Below the pieces are notes generated by a model. That model saw only the letters and a program-made list of their open reading frames with translations. It did no database searches and had not been told where the DNA came from. A program made the position numbers and the translations under genes. A stretch of DNA of 64,000 nucleotides from Kibdelosporangium philippinense. Lineage in GTDB: Bacteria > Actinomycetota > Actinomycetes > Mycobacteriales > Pseudonocardiaceae. The stretch spans positions 1,741,501 through 1,805,500 of the forward strand of contig NZ_JAJVCN010000003.1 of the NCBI RefSeq assembly GCF_021390435.2. Direction: 5' to 3'. Positions 51,572 through 61,058 of the stretch are shown in pieces; position 1 is the first letter of the stretch; each line of letters begins with the position of its first letter.

Positions 51572-53185
51572 TCAGGCCAGGCCAAGAATCTCCTTTGCTT
51601 CTTCCCTCATCTGCACTTTCCGGACCTTCCCGGTCACCGTCATCGGGAATTCGTCAACCACGTGCACATACCTCGGCACCTTGTAGTGCGCGAGTTTGCC
51701 AGCACAGAATTCCTTCAACGCTTCCGCGGTCAACGGATTCGCGCCTTCACGCATCCGGACCCACGCCATCAGTTCCTCGCCGAACCGTTCGTCGGGAACA
51801 CCGATGACTTGCGCGTCAAGGACATCCGGGTGCGTATACAGGAATTCCTCGATCTCGCGGGGATAGATGTTCTCACCGCCACGAATCACCATGTCCTTGA
51901 TCCGGCCGGTGATGCTCAGATATCCCTCGTCGTCCATCACCGCGAGGTCGCCGGTGTGCATCCAGCGTGCCGCGTCGACGGCTTCCGCGGTCTTGTCCGG
52001 CTCTTCCCAGTAGCCGAGCATCACCGAGTAGCCACGGGTGCAGAACTCGCCGGGAGTTCCGCGCGGCACGGTCAATCCCGTCTCCGGGTCGACGATCTTG
52101 ACTTCAAGGTGCGGATGCACTCTGCCCACTGTGGACACTCGACGGTCCACAGAGTCCTCAGCCGTCGTCTGCGTGGAAACCGGTGACGTCTCGGTCATGC
52201 CATAGCAGATCGTCACCTCGGTCATCCCCATCCGCTCGATGACCTGCTTCATCACCTCGACCGGGCACGGCGAGCCAGCCATGATCCCGGTCCTGAGACT
52301 CGACAGGTCGTACGAGTCGAAGCCGGGATCGGCCAGCATCGCGATGAACATCGTTGGCACGCCGTACAAAGACGTGCACTTCTCCTCGGCGGCCGCGGCG
52401 AGTGTCTCGGCAGGCTGGAACGACGGCGCCGGGATGACCATGCACGCGCCGTGGGACGTGCACGCCAGATTTCCCATCACCATCCCAAAGCAGTGATAAA
52501 ACGGAACCGGGATGCACACCTTGTCTTCCGAGGTGTAGCCGCAGCCCTCGCCGACCAGGAATCCGTTGTTCAGGATGTTGTGGTGCGAGAGTGTCGCGCC
52601 CTTGGGGAAACCTGTGGTGCCGGACGTGTACTGGATGTTGATCGGATCATCCGGCGACAGCTGGATCTCGGCCAACACGGCCGGATCCGCCGCTCGCCCG
52701 GCATCGACCAGAGCCGTCCACTCTGGACTGTCCAGCAGCACCACATCTTGCAGCGCGGGACAGTTCGGCCTGGCCTCAGAGATCATCGCCGCGTAGTCGG
52801 ACGTCTTGAAGGAAGCCGCGGAAACCAGTGTCCTGATTCCGGACTGGTTGAGCACATAGGACAGCTCGTGCACCCGGTACGCCGGGTTGATGTTGACGAG
52901 GATCGCGCCGATCTTGGCCGTCGCGTACTGCACGAACGTCCACTCGGCACAGTTGGGCGACCAGATTCCCACTCTGTCGCCTTTCCGCACGCCACGCGCC
53001 AGCAGACCGAGGGCGACTGCCGTGATCTCGTCCGACAACTCCCGATAGGTCCAGCGGCGAGCTGAAGCACGTTCAACGAGCGCGTCCCGGTCCGCGAACG
53101 CGGCGACAGTCCGGTCGAAGTTGTCCCCAATGGTGTCCCCGAGCAACGGAACAGTCGATGTGCCCGACGCGTAGCTAGGAACAGA
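51572..53185 (-). CDS. Acyl-CoA synthetase (FadD-type AMP-binding)
   Basis: A 537-residue adenylate-forming ligase. P-loop YTSGTTGFPKGATLSH (about 190-205), A5 region CYGMTETSPVS, A7 MHTGDLAVMDD, A8 GRIKDMVIRGGENIYPREIE and the catalytic Lys near the end in TVTGKVRKVQM. GTG 53185 has GGGAGG six bases upstream and is preferred to ATG 53215. It activates fatty or other carboxylic acids to CoA thioesters; chain length is not predictable. Lone gene. Confidence 0.9.
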   Translation of the reverse strand, partial: SVPSYASGTSTVPLLGDTIGDNFDRTVAAFADRDALVERASARRWTYRELSDEITAVALGLLARGVRKGDRVGIWSPNCAEWTFVQYATAKIGAILVNINPAYRVHELSYVLNQSGIRTLVSAASFKTSDYAAMISEARPNCPALQDVVLLDSPEWTALVDAGRAADPAVLAEIQLSPDDPINIQYTSGTTGFPKGATLSHHNILNNGFLVGEGCGYTSEDKVCIPVPFYHCFGMVMGNLACTSHGACMVIPAPSFQPAETLAAAAEEKCTSLYGVPTMFIAMLADPGFDSYDLSSLRTGIMAGSPCPVEVMKQVIERMGMTEVTICYGMTETSPVSTQTTAEDSVDRRVSTVGRVHPHLEVKIVDPETGLTVPRGTPGEFCTRGYSVMLGYWEEPDKTAEAVDAARWMHTGDLAVMDDEGYLSITGRIKDMVIRGGENIYPREIEEFLYTHPDVLDAQVIGVPDERFGEELMAWVRMREGANPLTAEALKEFCAGKLAHYKVPRYVHVVDEFPMTVTGKVRKVQMREEAKEILGLA

Positions 53186-53234
53186 CACGGTGAGCCTCCC
53201 AACGATGTGGTCCATCTCACCTTAGAACGCTGTG

Positions 53235-53453
53235 CTACCGCCCTGGCAAGATCGACGCACCCACCGCCGGTTCCGGCCCGGTCGACTTGATCAGCGCAGG
53301 TGGCGCCGACGGCGCTGGCACCACGATTCCGCCGCGCCTGTCGTCTTTGGCCAGGAAAGCGATGACCACACCGACAATCAGAGTGAGCACAGCGGCAACG
53401 CCGACGACGGTCCAGTTGACCGGCCAGCGACTCGGCTTGTGCCTGCGACCCAA
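53235..53453 (-). CDS. Small single-pass membrane protein
   Basis: A 72-residue frame starting TTG: basic N-terminus (GRRHKPSRWPVNW), one membrane helix (VVGVAAVLTLIVGVVIAFLA) and a Pro/Ala-rich outside tail. It lies just upstream of the acyl-CoA synthetase. Plausible but unconfirmed gene; start uncertain. Confidence 0.45.
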   Translation of the reverse strand: MGRRHKPSRWPVNWTVVGVAAVLTLIVGVVIAFLAKDDRRGGIVVPAPSAPPALIKSTGPEPAVGASILPGR

Positions 53454-53567
53454 CTCAACTCCTCGCCGTTACTCCAGTCGCCATTGATATCGTCCGCCGG
53501 ATGGGCGGTCAAGCCCAACAAGACGGCCGAAAGTACGTTTCTTACGCAACACTGCGATCATGTCCCC

Positions 53568-54347
53568 ATGACCTGGAACTATCTGATGGACATGGACGGC
53601 GTGCTCGTCCATGAGGAACACCTGGTTCCCAGGGTGGACGAGTTCCTCGCTGAACTGCGTGCCAACGACATCCGGTTCCATGTGCTGACCAACAATTCCA
53701 TTTTTACGCCACGCGACCTGAGAGCGCGGCTACTTCGGACAGGTCTTGACGTTCCCGAAACATCCATCTGGACCTCGGCGCTCGCCACAGCGAAATTCCT
53801 GGACTCGCAGCGACCCGGCGGTTCGGCATTCGTGATCGGCGAAGCCGGGCTGACCACGGCGTTGCACGAGATCGGCTACGTGCTGACCGACCGCGACCCC
53901 GACTACGTCGTCCTCGGCGAGACCAGGACGTACAGCTTCACCGCGATCACGCGCGCGATCCGGCTCGTCGAAGAAGGCGCCAAGTTCATCGCGACCAACC
54001 CGGACGCGACCGGCCCGTCCCGCGAAGGCTCGCTGCCCGCGACCGGTGCCGTGGCCGCGTTGATCGAACGGGCGACCGGGTTCAAGCCGTACTTCGTCGG
54101 CAAGCCGAACCCGCTGATGATGCGTTCGGCGCTGCGCTCACTCGGCGCGCACTCGGAGAACACGCTGATGATCGGCGACCGGATGGACACCGATGTCCGG
54201 GCCGGTCTCGAGGCAGGTCTCGCCACCATTCTGGTGATGACCGGGATCTCGAACGAGCACACCGCCGAGCAGTTCCCGTACCGGCCGACCAGGATGATCA
54301 ACTCCATCGCGGACCTGATTGGGCGGACCTTGAGTCCGTTCGATTAG
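53568..54347 (+). CDS. HAD-IIA phosphatase (NagD-like)
   Basis: A 259-residue HAD phosphatase with motif I YLMDMDGVLVHEE, motif II VLTNNS, the type IIA cap in the middle, Lys in VGKPNPLMMRSAL and motif IV MIGDRMDTDVRAGLEAG. Members act on sugar or nucleotide phosphates. ATG 53568 is the first plausible start; no strong ribosome site, so possibly leaderless. Confidence 0.85.
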   Translation: MTWNYLMDMDGVLVHEEHLVPRVDEFLAELRANDIRFHVLTNNSIFTPRDLRARLLRTGLDVPETSIWTSALATAKFLDSQRPGGSAFVIGEAGLTTALHEIGYVLTDRDPDYVVLGETRTYSFTAITRAIRLVEEGAKFIATNPDATGPSREGSLPATGAVAALIERATGFKPYFVGKPNPLMMRSALRSLGAHSENTLMIGDRMDTDVRAGLEAGLATILVMTGISNEHTAEQFPYRPTRMINSIADLIGRTLSPFD

Positions 54348-54369
54348 ACAGGCTCGTATCGTCTCCTTT

Positions 54370-55176
54370 GTGCGGGATGAGCGACGGACCTATGTGATCG
54401 GGGACGTGCACGGGCATCGCGCCGAACTCGAGGGGGCCTTGCGAGCCAACGGCCTGGTCGACGACGACGCGAACTGGTCCGGTGGCGACACCCATCTGTG
54501 GTTTCTCGGCGACTTCGTCGACCGGGGGCCGGACGGCATCGGCGTGATCGACCTGGTGATGCGGCTGTACGAGCAGGCGCCAGAGGCTGGCGGGATGGTC
54601 GACAGCCTGCTCGGCAACCACGAGATCCTGCTGCTCGGCATGCACAGATTCGGCGATACGGACGTGCCGTCGGACTTCGGGCCACGCAGTTTCGCGCGCA
54701 GCTGGGAAATCAACGGCGGTATGGAAGACGACCAGGAGGGGCTGACCGAGGCGCACCTGGAGTGGCTGACCACGCGATCGGTGCTGACCCTCGCCGAAGA
54801 GCACCTGCTGATGCACTCGGACACGATCGAGTACCTGCAGTGGGGCGAGACGATCGAGAAGATCAACGACGCGGTCCGTGACCTGCTCAAATCCGACGAC
54901 CTCGGCGACTGGTGGGAATGCTGGCGGCGGATGACGACCAGGTACTCCTTCCGCGGCCCGCAGGGCGCGGAGGTGGCTGAGCAATTCCTGGACATCCTCG
55001 GCGGCAAGCAGGTCGTGCACGGCCACAGCGTCATCGCCGATCAGCTGGGCATTCTGCCCGCTCAGGTCGAGGCGCCCTACGAATACGCGGGCGGCAAGGT
55101 GCTCGGGATCGACGGCGGGTTGTTCGTCGGCGGGCCTTGCCTGGTCGTGCCGCTGCCGTACACGCCTGAGGACTAG
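54370..55176 (+). CDS. Metallophosphoesterase (calcineurin-like)
   Basis: A 268-residue protein, GTG start, with the full metal-binding set: GDVHGH (about 11-16), GDFVDRGPD (about 47-55), GNHE (about 82-85), a later His in LLMHSD and VVHGHS. Similar to Ser/Thr or bis-nucleotide phosphatases of the PPP/ApaH superfamily. Starts 22 bases after the HAD gene and probably shares its transcript. Confidence 0.88.
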   Translation: MRDERRTYVIGDVHGHRAELEGALRANGLVDDDANWSGGDTHLWFLGDFVDRGPDGIGVIDLVMRLYEQAPEAGGMVDSLLGNHEILLLGMHRFGDTDVPSDFGPRSFARSWEINGGMEDDQEGLTEAHLEWLTTRSVLTLAEEHLLMHSDTIEYLQWGETIEKINDAVRDLLKSDDLGDWWECWRRMTTRYSFRGPQGAEVAEQFLDILGGKQVVHGHSVIADQLGILPAQVEAPYEYAGGKVLGIDGGLFVGGPCLVVPLPYTPED

Positions 55177-55209
55177 TTTCTGCCATTCGAATGCGGCCCG
55201 GCCGAGCTC

Positions 55210-56724
55210 GTGCATACGTTTGCATTCGTGGACTTCTCCGTGCGGCCGCCGCAATCGTCGATGATCAAGTTTCGCGAGCAAGGCGTGTGGCGGGACGAAA
55301 CCCTGATCCACGACCTCGCGCGCTGGCGTGCCGAGCGGCCCGACGGGCTCGCGATCATCGCCCGCCAGGTCGATGAGGGCGTCACCACGCGGCTGACCTA
55401 CCGCGAATACGCCCAGCGGGTGGAGCAGTTCGCGGGTGCGTTGCGGGAGCTGGGCGTCGGTCCGGGTGATGTCGTCGCTCTTCAGCTGCCCAACGTGTGG
55501 CAGCTTCCCGTGTTGCTGCTGGCGGGTTTCCATGTGGGCGCGACCGTGGCTCCGATCATGCCGAGCATCCGGTCACGTGAGCTGGAACGGATGCTGCAGC
55601 GGGTGGAGCCGTCGGTGTTCGTCACGGACACCGAGGCTTTCGAGAGCAGCCCGTACTCGCTGGCCCTTGAAGACACATCAGCCGATCCCGACCGGGTCAG
55701 CCTGGTCATGTTCACGTCAGGAACGACCGGTGAGCCCAAGGCCGCCCTGCACACCTTGAACACGTGGGGTGCCTATCAGGTCTACGCCGCAGGCGTCACT
55801 CCATCGACTCCCGACAACCGCACGTACATGCCGCACACCCTCACCCATGCGGGTGCGATCGGCACTCTTCTTATCCGGCCTGTTCTCGACGGGACGTGCG
55901 CGCTCCTCACGGATGTCTGGGCTCCCGGTCCGGTCGCGCGCTTCCTGTCCGAAGTGGACGTCACCGGTGTGGTCGCGGCTCCGTTCTTCCTGACCGGCCT
56001 GGTCGCCGAGGCCCCGAAGCTGCCGAACCTGCGATACGTCACGGCGACCGGAACACCGGCTCCCGCTCAGTTGATCACCGACGTCCGGGCGGTACTGGGC
56101 GTTCGGCTGGGCACGGCGTGGGCGATGACCGAGGCGGCGGGCACGTTCATCCGGCCGGATGATCCGGATGACTGGATCCGGCACAGCGTCGGCAGGCCGA
56201 TCGACGGTGACGAGCTGGACATCCGGGATGGACGGCTGTTCATCCGTGGCGCCGGGGTCTGTTTGGCCACGCTCAGCCGGGATTCTGGCGAGCTGAGCGT
56301 GATCGATGACTGGTACGACACCGGTGACCTGGCCGAATGGGATGGGCGAGGCGGAATCAAGATCGTCGGCCGGATCGCCGAACGGATCGGCGGGCCCGGG
56401 ATGATCCCTGTCGCCGATGTGGAGTCGGCGCTGCTTGAGCATCCCGGGGTCGAGGAAGTGGCCATGGTCGGCTACCCGGATGGGTCCGGCGGGCAGCTCC
56501 CGGCCGCGTTCGTGGTCGCTGCCGATCCGGCGCCTACCCTGGCTGAGCTGCGGGATCACCTCGCCGCGCTAGGTATGACGGAGTGGTACTGGCCCAGCCG
56601 CCTCGAACTGGTGGCCGCCTTGCCACGCAACGCGTTGGGCAAAGTGCGAAAGGACGCGTTGGCCCGTGAACTCGATATTCACGCTGCGGCCGCCCCAGTC
56701 ATGGATGGCCAAATTCCGGGCTGA
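55210..56724 (+). CDS. AMP-dependent acyl-CoA ligase, intact tandem copy
   Basis: A 504-residue adenylate-forming enzyme without carrier domain. FTSGTTGEPKAALHTL (P-loop), AWAMTEAAGTF (A5), WYDTGDLAEWDG (A7), IKIVGRIAERIGGPG (A8) and terminal Lys in PRNALGKVRKDAL. Resembles cyclohexanecarboxylate- or short acid-CoA ligases. The end overlaps the start of a closely similar but broken copy. A start at ATG 55261 (MIKFREQGVWRDE) would match the downstream copy and is a serious alternative. Confidence 0.85.
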   Translation: MHTFAFVDFSVRPPQSSMIKFREQGVWRDETLIHDLARWRAERPDGLAIIARQVDEGVTTRLTYREYAQRVEQFAGALRELGVGPGDVVALQLPNVWQLPVLLLAGFHVGATVAPIMPSIRSRELERMLQRVEPSVFVTDTEAFESSPYSLALEDTSADPDRVSLVMFTSGTTGEPKAALHTLNTWGAYQVYAAGVTPSTPDNRTYMPHTLTHAGAIGTLLIRPVLDGTCALLTDVWAPGPVARFLSEVDVTGVVAAPFFLTGLVAEAPKLPNLRYVTATGTPAPAQLITDVRAVLGVRLGTAWAMTEAAGTFIRPDDPDDWIRHSVGRPIDGDELDIRDGRLFIRGAGVCLATLSRDSGELSVIDDWYDTGDLAEWDGRGGIKIVGRIAERIGGPGMIPVADVESALLEHPGVEEVAMVGYPDGSGGQLPAAFVVAADPAPTLAELRDHLAALGMTEWYWPSRLELVAALPRNALGKVRKDALARELDIHAAAAPVMDGQIPG

Positions 56725-58248
56725 CGGCGTATGGCGGGACGAAACCCCGATCCACGACCTCGCGCGCTGGCGCGTCGAGCGGCCAGACGGCCTCGCCCTG
56801 ATCGCGCGCCAGTTCAGGACGGTTCCAGCACTCGGCTGACTTATCGTGAATATGCCCAACGGGTGGAACAGTTCGCGGGCGCACTGCGTGAACTCGGTGT
56901 CGGACCAGGCGAAGTTGTGGCCATCCACCTGCCGAACATCTGGCAGCTGCCGCCGCTGCTGCTGGCCGCTTTCCACGTCGGCGCCACGCTCGCCCCGATC
57001 ATTCCGACTTTGCGATCTCGGGAACTGGAACGGGTTTTGCGGCGAGTGGGGGCGTCGGTCGTCATCACGATGGACCCGGCTTCCCTCGCCGAGATGGCGC
57101 CTCGGTTGCCGCAGCTGCGCCACCGGGTCGTCGTCGGTCGCCGGATCGAGCCGGACGAAGTGGACTTCGGCAAGACCTTCGAGCACAGCCCGCACTCGCT
57201 TCCGCTCGCGGACACCGCCGCCGATCCCGACCGGGTCGGTTTGATCTTGTTCACGTCGGGCACCACAGGCGCGCCGAAAGCGGCGTTGCACACGCTGAAC
57301 ACGCAGCGCCCGTATCCCCTCGCCGTCGCATCCGGCGTCGGTTTCACCCCAGACACCGGGCGTACGTGCCGAACTTCGTCACGCACAGCGCTGGTATCAG
57401 CGCCATCGTCATCCGGCCGGTTCTCACCGGGACGTGTGGGGTCATCGCGGACGCGTGGGATCCGGAGCAGGTGTCCAATCTCCTGGCGGACGAAGCCGTC
57501 ACCGTCCTGGCCGCGCCGCCCGCTTTCCTCATGGAGCTCGTCGCCGCGGCTCGGGAACATCCCGAGCGCGCGAAAAGCCTGCGGTACGTGATCACGGCGG
57601 GTTCCACGATTCCCGCCCGGCTCGTCACCGATGTTCCCGAGGTACTGGGACCGCCCCTGCGGACGTCATGGGGGATGACCGAGTCGTCGGGCACGTTCAT
57701 GGGACCAGACGATCCGGACGACTGGGGTCCTGCACAGCGTCGGGCGGCCGATCGCGGGCAACGAAGTGGACATTCGCGACGGCCAGCTGTTCATCCGTGG
57801 CGCGGGCGTCTGCCTGGCCACCATCAGCCGGGACACCGACGATCTGCTGGTCGTGGCCGATCATGACGACGGCTGGTACGACACCGGGGACTTGGCGGAG
57901 TGGGACGGCCGCGGCGGCATCCGGGTCACCGGCAGGCTCGCCGACCGGATCGGCGGCATGCTGATGATCCCGGTCGCCGACGTTGAATCCGCGCTGCTCG
58001 ATCATCCGATGGTCAAGGACGTGGCCCTGATCGGGTATCCGGACGGGTGCGGCGGAACTCTCGCCGCAGCGGTCGTCGTGCCGGACGGACCGCCGCCGAC
58101 CCTGGCCGACCTGCGTGACTACCTCGCCGGTCTCGGCATGACCGACTGGTACCTGCCCAGCCGCCTCGATGTGGTGACCGAACTGCCTCGCACCTCACTC
58201 GGCAAGGTACGCAAGAACATCCTGGCCGAGCGGCTAAACGCCGGTTGA
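56705..58248 (+). pseudogene. Decayed tandem copy of the AMP-dependent ligase
   Basis: Starting at ATG 56705 (MAKFRADGVWRDETP), the sequence follows the upstream gene over its whole length but changes frame three times. A missing base near 56815 comes before GSSTRLTYREYA. A missing base near 57358 lies between GFTPD and RAYVPNFVTH. An extra G near 57725 comes before LHSVGRPIAG. Each break has the matching homologous sequence on both sides, and the A5, A7, A8 and terminal Lys motifs are all still readable. Either a pseudogene after duplication or a gene with sequencing errors at short homopolymers. Ends overlapping the convergent gene. Confidence 0.8.
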
Positions 58249-59445
58249 CAACTCCCTCAGCCGCGCAAGCGCTTGCTCGTCGGGCCACCGCAGGGTCCGG
58301 CGGCGAGGCGGGGTCGTCAGTGCCTCTTCCCATTCCGTCGTCAGCACCTCAGCCGCCGTCGACCACGAAACCCGGAACGGCCCACTTGGCGCAGGGAACA
58401 GGATGTCGTCGGTGTACGGCAGCAGCGAATCCTGACCATACGGCCAAGTCGTCACGCTGCGAGCAGTCCCGTCAGGACCAGTGCCCACTTCGTACTCCGC
58501 GATCTCCAGATCGTCGCCAGCCTGACGGAACAGTTTCTCCATCCGGTTTCGCTGCTCGCGGTACTCGTATGTCTCCAACGTCCGTTCGGCCAGCCGGACC
58601 GACGCGTCCGCCATGCTTCCCGGCACCGGCTGCCACGCGACGATGTCGCCGTCTTCGTCCGCTTTGTACGGCACAGGCGAGAGCCAACGCGGGTGGTCGG
58701 CGAAGATTTTCAGTCCCTCGTCAAGCATCCACAGCACCGCGGCTTCGTCCCGCTCATCGGCAATCAGCATCATGTCGCGTGACGGCACCACGGCGACTGG
58801 CTGAATGCCCACTTCCTCACCGAGTCCGGCCAGCCAACCCGGGACGACAAGGCGCGAGGATTCGTAAGTGTCCTCACTGGCCACCGCGAACACGCCATTG
58901 TCCAAACGGGCCAGATGGGTGCCTTCGACCATCAGGTTCTGCGCGCCGCGCTGATAGGCCTCGTCGAACGTGACGCCCCACTCTTCCAGGCTGTCGGAAT
59001 TGACCAGGCTCATCCGGTGCTCGTGGTCGATCACGATCATCTCGACCAGGTGCCGCAACGCCGGACGACTGGCCACAGTGATCCCGCCAACCTGCCCGGC
59101 CTGGGCATATGAGGACGTCCGCAGGACCGGGCGGAGCCGTGGCGCGGCCGCTTCCCAGCTTTCCGGCTCGTCCGGATGCGCGAACATCGCCGCGACGAAC
59201 TGCCGGACCGCTTCTTTCCGTTCGGCCGGCGAGAGGTGTTTCACCTCGGCGAACAGGTTGCCGAGAAAGATCGAGTGCGCGCCGGTCTCGCCGGCCCTGC
59301 GCACGTCGATGCCGAATCCGTCGGTCTTGGTGATCTTCGCGATCCCCGGCAACCGGTTGATGGTCGCCACGAAATCGTCGATGAACTGTTCCTCAGGTGT
59401 CCGCCCCCGACCGAACCCCCGCCTGATGCGCCCCAGGAAACCCAT
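58234..59445 (-). CDS. Conserved protein of unknown function (DUF1444-like)
   Basis: A 403-residue soluble protein. The N-terminus GFLGRIRRGFGRGRTPEEQF is followed by alternating beta/alpha segments (FVATINRLPGIAKITKTDGF; FLGNLFAEVKHLSPAERKEA; VAVVPSRDMMLIADERDEAA; ADHPRWLSPVPYKADEDGD) reminiscent of DUF1444 proteins. No catalytic motif seen. Overlaps the ligase pseudogene end by 15 bases. Confidence 0.5.
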   Translation of the reverse strand: MGFLGRIRRGFGRGRTPEEQFIDDFVATINRLPGIAKITKTDGFGIDVRRAGETGAHSIFLGNLFAEVKHLSPAERKEAVRQFVAAMFAHPDEPESWEAAAPRLRPVLRTSSYAQAGQVGGITVASRPALRHLVEMIVIDHEHRMSLVNSDSLEEWGVTFDEAYQRGAQNLMVEGTHLARLDNGVFAVASEDTYESSRLVVPGWLAGLGEEVGIQPVAVVPSRDMMLIADERDEAAVLWMLDEGLKIFADHPRWLSPVPYKADEDGDIVAWQPVPGSMADASVRLAERTLETYEYREQRNRMEKLFRQAGDDLEIAEYEVGTGPDGTARSVTTWPYGQDSLLPYTDDILFPAPSGPFRVSWSTAAEVLTTEWEEALTTPPRRRTLRWPDEQALARLRELSTGV

Positions 59446-59468
59446 ATCTAGAAGGTATCCGACTTGGA

Positions 59469-59861
59469 CTAAGGCGTTTCCACCATCACGGTCGTCGCCT
59501 TCACCACAGCCACCGCGAGCGAGCCTGGTTCAAGACCAAGTTCCCGCACGGCCTCGGCAGACATCAAAGACACCACTCGATGCGGCCCGCACTGCATTTC
59601 CACCTGTGCCATCACCTTGTCGGTCACTATGGACGTGACCAGGCCGACGAAGCGGTTACGGGCCGAGCGGCCGATACCGGACGGATCGGGCACTTCGTTC
59701 GCGTGTGACCGGGCGAATTCAGCCAATTCAGCCCCGTCGACGACCTTCCGGCCGGACGCGTCGAGGCTCGACGACAGCTCGCCCGCGTCGACCCAACGCC
59801 GGACCGTGTCGTCGCTCACGCCGAGCAGCTTGGCCGCCTCGGCGAACCGGAAACGAGGCAT
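59469..59861 (-). CDS. HTH-TOBE (molybdopterin-binding-like) protein
   Basis: A 130-residue protein with an N-terminal MerR/excisionase-type HTH (FAEAAKLLGVSDDTVRRWVD) and a C-terminal TOBE/Mop domain (about 65-130: RNRFVGLVTSIVTDKVMAQV; SLMSAEAVRELGLEPGSLAV) of the kind that binds molybdate. Its ATG overlaps the MarR stop (TGATG). A molybdate-responsive DNA-binding role fits the Mo cofactor genes 2-4 kb to the right. Confidence 0.75.
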   Translation of the reverse strand: MPRFRFAEAAKLLGVSDDTVRRWVDAGELSSSLDASGRKVVDGAELAEFARSHANEVPDPSGIGRSARNRFVGLVTSIVTDKVMAQVEMQCGPHRVVSLMSAEAVRELGLEPGSLAVAVVKATTVMVETP

Positions 59862-60328
59862 CAGCGGTTCTCCAACTCTGCGAACGCGTCCTTGCGGAAC
59901 CGGTCGATCAGTTCACGCTGGAACCGCTCGATGATCTCGCGTTCCTGCGGGGAGAACATCTTCAGCACGTCCTCGAGGCCGGTCGCGAGGTGCGTGAACA
60001 AATGGTCGTACTTCTGCTCGTCGACCTTCGTGACCTCGACGAGGACTTTGCGGCGATCGTGCGGGTCACGCACGCGCCGTACGAATCCATGCTTCTCGAG
60101 CCGGTCGATCACGCCAGTCACCGCGCCGGTGGACAGCCCGGACATCTTCGCGATCTGCCCCGCGGTCAACGGCTCGTCCACGCGCATCGCGATGTCGAGG
60201 CACTTGTAGTCGGTCGCCGAGACGCCCATCTGCTCGGCGATCCGGGAGTGGAACAGCACGGTCAGACCGCTCATCTCCCGGCCCATGTTGCCGAACCGCG
60301 CCAGCTCGTCCGGGGGAACGGAGTACAT
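59861..60328 (-). CDS. MarR-family regulator
   Basis: A 155-residue winged-helix protein: SATDYKCLDIAMRVDEPLTA, then AKMSGLSTGAVTGVIDRLEK (recognition helix) and the wing VRDPHDRRKVLVEVT. Preceded by AGGAG; a palindrome overlapping its ribosome site (60339-60355) suggests autorepression. Co-translated with the HTH-TOBE gene. Confidence 0.85.
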   Translation of the reverse strand: MYSVPPDELARFGNMGREMSGLTVLFHSRIAEQMGVSATDYKCLDIAMRVDEPLTAGQIAKMSGLSTGAVTGVIDRLEKHGFVRRVRDPHDRRKVLVEVTKVDEQKYDHLFTHLATGLEDVLKMFSPQEREIIERFQRELIDRFRKDAFAELENR

Positions 60329-60338
60329 GATAACACTC

Positions 60339-60355
60339 CTCTTAAAAACTAAGAG
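60339..60355. promoter_or_regulatory. Likely MarR operator
   Basis: Perfect inverted repeat CTCTTA-AAAAC-TAAGAG directly upstream of and touching the ribosome site of the MarR gene, in an AT-rich island within GC-rich DNA. The rest of 60356-60459 shows no gene. Confidence 0.5.
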
Positions 60356-60459
60356 ACTTCGTTCTCAAGAAATCATAACCGGGGAAATCGCCCATCGACC
60401 CGACAAGCCACTGTGGACATTCCGGGACGCGCGCACTGTCTATATATAGGGCAGCTCAT

Positions 60460-61053
60460 TCACCGCGTGGTGAACAGCCCGGCCATCATGATCCCGAGGT
60501 TCAGCTCGACCTGGGTCCTGGCCGCGGCCGGGTCGGCCGCGTGGGCGATCACCATGACGGCCTCGACGAGCAGGCTGAACACGAACCGGGCGAGCACGTC
60601 GGAAGGCTCGTGCGCGAGCACGCCTTCCGAGGCCGCCCTGGTCATCAGCTGGTTGATCAGTTTGAGGCCGTGCTCGGACTCGATCGCCCGCCAGGTCTCC
60701 CAGCCGAGCACGGTCGGCGCGTCCTGCAAGGCAATCCGCAGGACCTCCGGCCGCGCGCACGCGTCGAGGAAGGTCCGCAGGCTGATCGCCATCCGGACCT
60801 GCACGTCCTGCGCTTTGTCCATAGCGGTGGCGATCTCGTCGCTCAGCTCGGCTTCGATCTGCTCGAACACCGCGCGGAACAGGCCTTGCTTGTCTTTGAA
60901 GTGGTGGTGCAGCGCACCACGGGTGAGCCCAGCGGCCGCGACGATCTCGTCGGCGGAGACGCTCGCGTAGCCGCGCTCGGCGAACATCGGACGGGCCGCG
61001 TTGATCAACGCGGTCTTCGTCGCCTTCGAGCGGTCCTGCTGGGTGCGCGGCAT
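60460..61053 (-). CDS. TetR-family regulator
   Basis: A 197-residue protein with the TetR HTH at about 15-60 (PMFAERGYASVSADEIVAAA; LTRGALHHHFKDKQGLF) and a C-terminal helical domain of the TetR_C type (DAPTVLGWETWRAIESEHGL). It starts five bases after the hydrolase gene and is presumably co-transcribed with it from the operator region at 61912-61932. Confidence 0.87.
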   Translation of the reverse strand: MPRTQQDRSKATKTALINAARPMFAERGYASVSADEIVAAAGLTRGALHHHFKDKQGLFRAVFEQIEAELSDEIATAMDKAQDVQVRMAISLRTFLDACARPEVLRIALQDAPTVLGWETWRAIESEHGLKLINQLMTRAASEGVLAHEPSDVLARFVFSLLVEAVMVIAHAADPAAARTQVELNLGIMMAGLFTTR

Positions 61054-61058
61054 ACGCC

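Noticed and set aside
55210..58248. NRPS adenylation domains or a biosynthetic cluster
   Set aside because: No carrier, condensation or ketosynthase domains nearby; these are stand-alone acyl-CoA-ligase-type enzymes in tandem.
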